Part shown: positions 7,028 through 8,962 of the stretch, in pieces | Layout of the letters: the number at the start of each line of letters is the position of its first letter | Position numbering within the stretch: the stretch's first letter is position 1 | Assembly: GCA_947071365.1 (NCBI GenBank) | Contig: CAMTFT010000045.1 | Coordinates: 1 to 8,962 of the forward strand | Direction of reading: 5' to 3' | Origin: an uncultured bacterium | Lineage (GTDB): Bacteria > Bacillota > Clostridia > Lachnospirales > Lachnospiraceae | DNA: 8,962 nt | Program-made: the position numbers and the translations under genes | The notes under the pieces: model-generated | What the model was told of the DNA's origin: nothing | The model's database searches: none | What the model saw: only the letters and a program-made list of their open reading frames with translations

Positions 7028-8509
7028 CTACTTTTTTCTGCCGAAGGTGAACCATCCTGTCAGCGCCAGGAATGCCACAGCCACCAGCATCCAGCCCACC
7101 AGCAGCATCGGATTATTCTGGGCGGCAGCCTTCGGCGCGAACATATCCCAGTAGCCCTTCAGATAAATGATCACCACAAGGATCGGTATTCCGTACGTCA
7201 TATAGCCACGGACAAACAGCGGGAACTTCATTCCGGTGCCCGCATTGGCCTCCCGGACAAAATTCTTCCAGCCCCAGCCGTTTTTCTTCGTACAGAACAT
7301 CAGGTAAACCATGGAGCCCAGCGGAAGCAGGTTGTTGGATACGAGGAAATCCTCCAGATCCATGATTCCGGTGCCTGCTCCCAGAGGCTGAAAACCGGAG
7401 AGGACATTGAAGCCCAGCACTGCCGGCATGGAAAGCAGGATCACAAGGACGATATTGACAGCCACCGCCTTTTTCCTGGAAGCCCCGAACAGATCCATCG
7501 CAAAGGAAATGATATTCTCAAATACGGCAATGACGGTGGAAAGCGCCGCAAAGGACAGGAACAGGAAGAACAGCGTACCCCATATCCTGCCGCCTGTCAT
7601 CTGATTGAAAATCTGAGGCAGCGTAATAAAAATAAGGGACGGGCCGGCATCCGGCTCTACTCCAAAAGAAAAACATGCCGGAATAATAATCATTCCTGCC
7701 ATCAGCGCAACGAAAGAATCGAGAATTCCTATATTCATCGCTTCTCCCGTCAGAGAACGCTCCTTGTCAAGATAGCTTCCGAAAATCGCCATAGCGCCGA
7801 TACCAAGGCTCAGCGTGAAAAATGCCTGGGACATCGCCCCGAAGACCACGTCACCGATCCCGATCTCCTTCATTCTCTGAAAATCCGGAACGAGGTAGAA
7901 TTTTACTCCCTCGATTGCCCCGGGAAGCCTCACGGAATGCACCGCCAGAACCACGATAAGAGCAAGCAGCGCGATCATCATCACCTTCGTGATCCGCTCT
8001 ACGCCCTTCTGCACACCCAGCGCACAGATGCCGAAGGCCAGCAGCACCGCCAGAACCATCCACAGCGTCAGCGTCGCCGGAGACGACAGCATTTCATTGA
8101 ATCGATCACTCACGATCTGAGCGTCCAGCGCACCGCCGCTGAAATCTCCTCTTGCACAGCGGAAGCAGTAATACATCATCCAGCCTGCTACCATCGTATA
8201 GAACATCATCAGCAGGTAATTTCCCGCCATGCCAAACCATCCGTAATGATGCCAGCGCGTCCCCTTTGGCTCCAGCACCCGGAAGGAAGTGGCACAGCTC
8301 TTCTGGCTGCCCCGTCCCACAGCAAATTCACAGACCATGATGGGCCATCCCATCAATACAAGAAAAGCAAGGTAAATGACGATAAATGCCGCCCCTCCAT
8401 ACCTTCCTGTCATGTACGGAAACTTCCATACGTTCCCAATTCCCACTGCACAGCCCGCCGAGACAAGTATGAATCCCAGACGGCTGCCGAATTTTTCTCT
8501 CTCTTTCAT
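7028..8509 (-). CDS. Sodium-dependent transporter of the NSS/SNF family (LeuT-like)
   Basis: A 493-aa, 12-helix symporter expected to use the sodium gradient to import an amino acid or related amine. Helix 1 carries SAGCAVGIGNVWKFPYMTGRYGGAAF: G19, A21, V22 and N26 align with LeuT sodium-site residues G20, A22, V23 and N27. Helix 6 carries AFFTLSLGIGAM (T232 and S234 align with LeuT T254 and S256). Helix 8 has FAALSTVIAVFE (S324/T325 align with T354/S355). D264 aligns with LeuT Glu290, which suggests chloride-independent transport. C20 replaces LeuT N21. Both helices 11 and 12 are present. The ATG at 8509 has AGGAG 9 nt upstream. The gene has its own promoter and terminator, so it is a single-gene unit, not part of the sugar operon. 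The substrate cannot be assigned; LeuT alignment is from memory. Confidence 0.94.
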   Translation of the reverse strand: MKEREKFGSRLGFILVSAGCAVGIGNVWKFPYMTGRYGGAAFIVIYLAFLVLMGWPIMVCEFAVGRGSQKSCATSFRVLEPKGTRWHHYGWFGMAGNYLLMMFYTMVAGWMMYYCFRCARGDFSGGALDAQIVSDRFNEMLSSPATLTLWMVLAVLLAFGICALGVQKGVERITKVMMIALLALIVVLAVHSVRLPGAIEGVKFYLVPDFQRMKEIGIGDVVFGAMSQAFFTLSLGIGAMAIFGSYLDKERSLTGEAMNIGILDSFVALMAGMIIIPACFSFGVEPDAGPSLIFITLPQIFNQMTGGRIWGTLFFLFLSFAALSTVIAVFENIISFAMDLFGASRKKAVAVNIVLVILLSMPAVLGFNVLSGFQPLGAGTGIMDLEDFLVSNNLLPLGSMVYLMFCTKKNGWGWKNFVREANAGTGMKFPLFVRGYMTYGIPILVVIIYLKGYWDMFAPKAAAQNNPMLLVGWMLVAVAFLALTGWFTFGRKK

Positions 8510-8535
8510 TTGTTCTTTCTCCTACTACGTATTCT

Positions 8536-8573
8536 TGCGGTATTCTCTTATCTGACTTTTCCAAAATACCGCA
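8536..8573 (-). promoter_or_regulatory. Inverted repeat in the symporter leader (operator or 5' RNA hairpin)
   Basis: TGCGGTATT (minus strand, 8573-8565) and AATACCGCA (8544-8536) form a perfect 9-bp inverted repeat around a 20-nt centre. It begins about 3 nt after the predicted transcription start, so it could be a repressor operator or a stabilising 5' hairpin. An outer pair CTACTA (8581-8576) / TAGTAG (8527-8522) extends the symmetry; its second arm includes the first two bases of the AGGAG ribosome binding site. The outer first arm probably lies mostly upstream of the start point, which favours a DNA-level role for that part. Confidence 0.55.
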
Positions 8574-8582
8574 CATAGTAGA

Positions 8583-8611
8583 AGTATAACGGTTTGGAGG
8601 GGCGCTGTCAA
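8583..8611 (-). promoter_or_regulatory. Near-consensus sigma-A promoter of the sodium symporter gene
   Basis: TTGACA (-35, 8611-8606, 6 of 6) and TATACT (-10, 8588-8583, 5 of 6) are separated by exactly 17 bp on the minus strand. Start is expected near 8576, giving a leader of about 67 nt. The match predicts strong basal expression unless the inverted repeat immediately downstream represses it. Confidence 0.85.
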
Positions 8612-8626
8612 TTTATATCTGAGGTC

Positions 8627-8646
8627 AAAAAGCCTGTGCGCTTTTT
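8627..8646. terminator. Short AT-rich, probably bidirectional terminator after the DUF3800-like gene
   Basis: AAAAAGC (8627-8633) and GCTTTTT (8640-8646) form a 7-bp stem with a 6-nt loop and T5 on either strand. GGT/AACC bases outside can extend it partly. It lies 22 nt after the stop of the DUF3800-like gene and 15 nt before the symporter -35 box. The stem has only two GC pairs, so efficiency is doubtful. Confidence 0.5.
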
Positions 8647-8668
8647 ATTAACCAAGCTATTTCACATA

Positions 8669-8918
8669 CTAACATAATGTTTCTTTTGCGAATTCTTTTT
8701 TCTTTATTCCCTTCAGGAAATCTTTTTTTAAATCCCTCTTTGAATGAAATATCAGCTCTTCAGAACGAGTCATCTTTCCTTCCTCCGCTTTAAGCTGTAA
8801 CAATTCTAATGTACATATTAAATCCGCTACCTGAAATAATTTGTAATCGCAGGGCAGAACTTTTCGCACATCATAATCTGCCAGCTCAGTCGCTAATACG
8901 GTATTTAAGATCCTATTC
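8669..8918 (-). CDS. DUF3800-like protein, C-terminal fragment cut by the contig end
   Basis: Only the last 82 residues, from NRILNT to KETLC, are native; the 5' end is lost at the contig boundary. The stretch DYKLFQVADLICTLELLQLK is the 'Q-ADLI-T-EL' helix I associate with the C-terminus of DUF3800 proteins, which have an RNase H-like fold and often sit in accessory or mobile regions. The tail is Lys-rich (SKRDLKKDFLKGIKKKEF), also usual for that group. Biochemical function of the family is not established as far as I know. If translated past 8918 the frame continues into adapter sequence as MGSEMCIRDR, which is not real protein. It is followed by a short terminator. The gene looks AT-richer than the sugar operon. 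Family assignment is from a short remembered pattern. Confidence 0.55.
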
Positions 8919-8962
8919 CTGTCTCTTATACACATCTCCGAGCCCACGAGACGGAGCTACAT
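8919..8962. other. Illumina Nextera adapter left on the contig end (not genomic)
   Basis: CTGTCTCTTATACACATCT (8919-8937) is the 19-bp Tn5 mosaic end used in Nextera libraries. CCGAGCCCACGAGAC (8938-8952) is the read-2 transposase arm. GGAGCTAC (8953-8960) is an 8-base i7 index, matching the one I recall as N718, and AT begins the P7 side. The order is exactly that of adapter read-through, so everything from 8919 on is artificial. Confidence 0.98.

Noticed and set aside
6974..8578. 534-codon open frame on the plus strand, longer than the gene it covers
   Set aside because: It lies fully antisense to the symporter gene, and its product is a His/Arg/Gln-rich string without domains, the usual mirror of a hydrophobic membrane protein with few antisense stops. 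The minus-strand gene has family motifs, promoter, ribosome binding site and terminator.
8919..8937. End of a Tn5-type transposon insertion
   Set aside because: The 19-bp mosaic end is followed by the synthetic Nextera arm and index, not by IS50 or transposon sequence, so it is a library adapter.
1..8962. CRISPR array, tRNA, rRNA, prophage or insertion sequence
   Set aside because: I saw no regularly spaced repeats, no tRNA-like cloverleaf, no transposase or integrase frame and no terminal inverted repeats with target duplications.

Overview
The window looks like a piece of a mid-GC Bacillota genome, most likely a gut-type Clostridia member such as Lachnospiraceae. The grounds are strong AGGAGG-type ribosome binding sites, near-consensus sigma-A promoters, a YesM/YesN-type two-component pair beside a CUT1-type sugar ABC transporter, and the protein style. 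The genus cannot be fixed from sequence alone. All genes lie on the minus strand and read from right to left.

Right end (8919-8962): this is not genomic. It is an Illumina Nextera transposase adapter, with the 19-bp mosaic end, the read-2 arm and the start of an i7 index, left on a contig end. Before it lies the 3' part of a DUF3800-like gene (8669-8918), cut off by the contig end, followed by an apparently bidirectional terminator (8627-8646).

Middle right (7028-8611): a single-gene unit for a 12-helix sodium-dependent transporter of the NSS/SNF (LeuT-like) family. It has its own near-perfect promoter, a striking inverted repeat in its leader and a strong terminator (6950-7003).

Left two thirds (1-6933): a sugar-utilisation locus. 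A promoter at 6905-6933 drives a YesM-type membrane sensor kinase and a YesN-type AraC response regulator that overlap by 4 nt. Next come an extracytoplasmic sugar-binding protein, two ABC permeases and the start of a family 31 glycoside hydrolase, which runs off the left edge. The simplest model is that the kinase senses an extracellular glycan or a ligand-bound binding protein. The regulator then activates the transporter, the oligosaccharide is imported, and the GH31 enzyme trims alpha-linked sugars inside the cell. No ABC ATPase is present, as is usual for such loci, which borrow a shared MsmK-type ATPase. A terminator-like hairpin between binding protein and permeases, plus two GC-rich hairpins, probably sets a high binding protein to permease ratio.

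I see no CRISPR array, tRNA, rRNA, insertion sequence or phage gene, and no convincing undescribed multi-gene system. The most useful second-look items are the adapter contamination, the missing lipobox on the binding protein, and two candidate operators.
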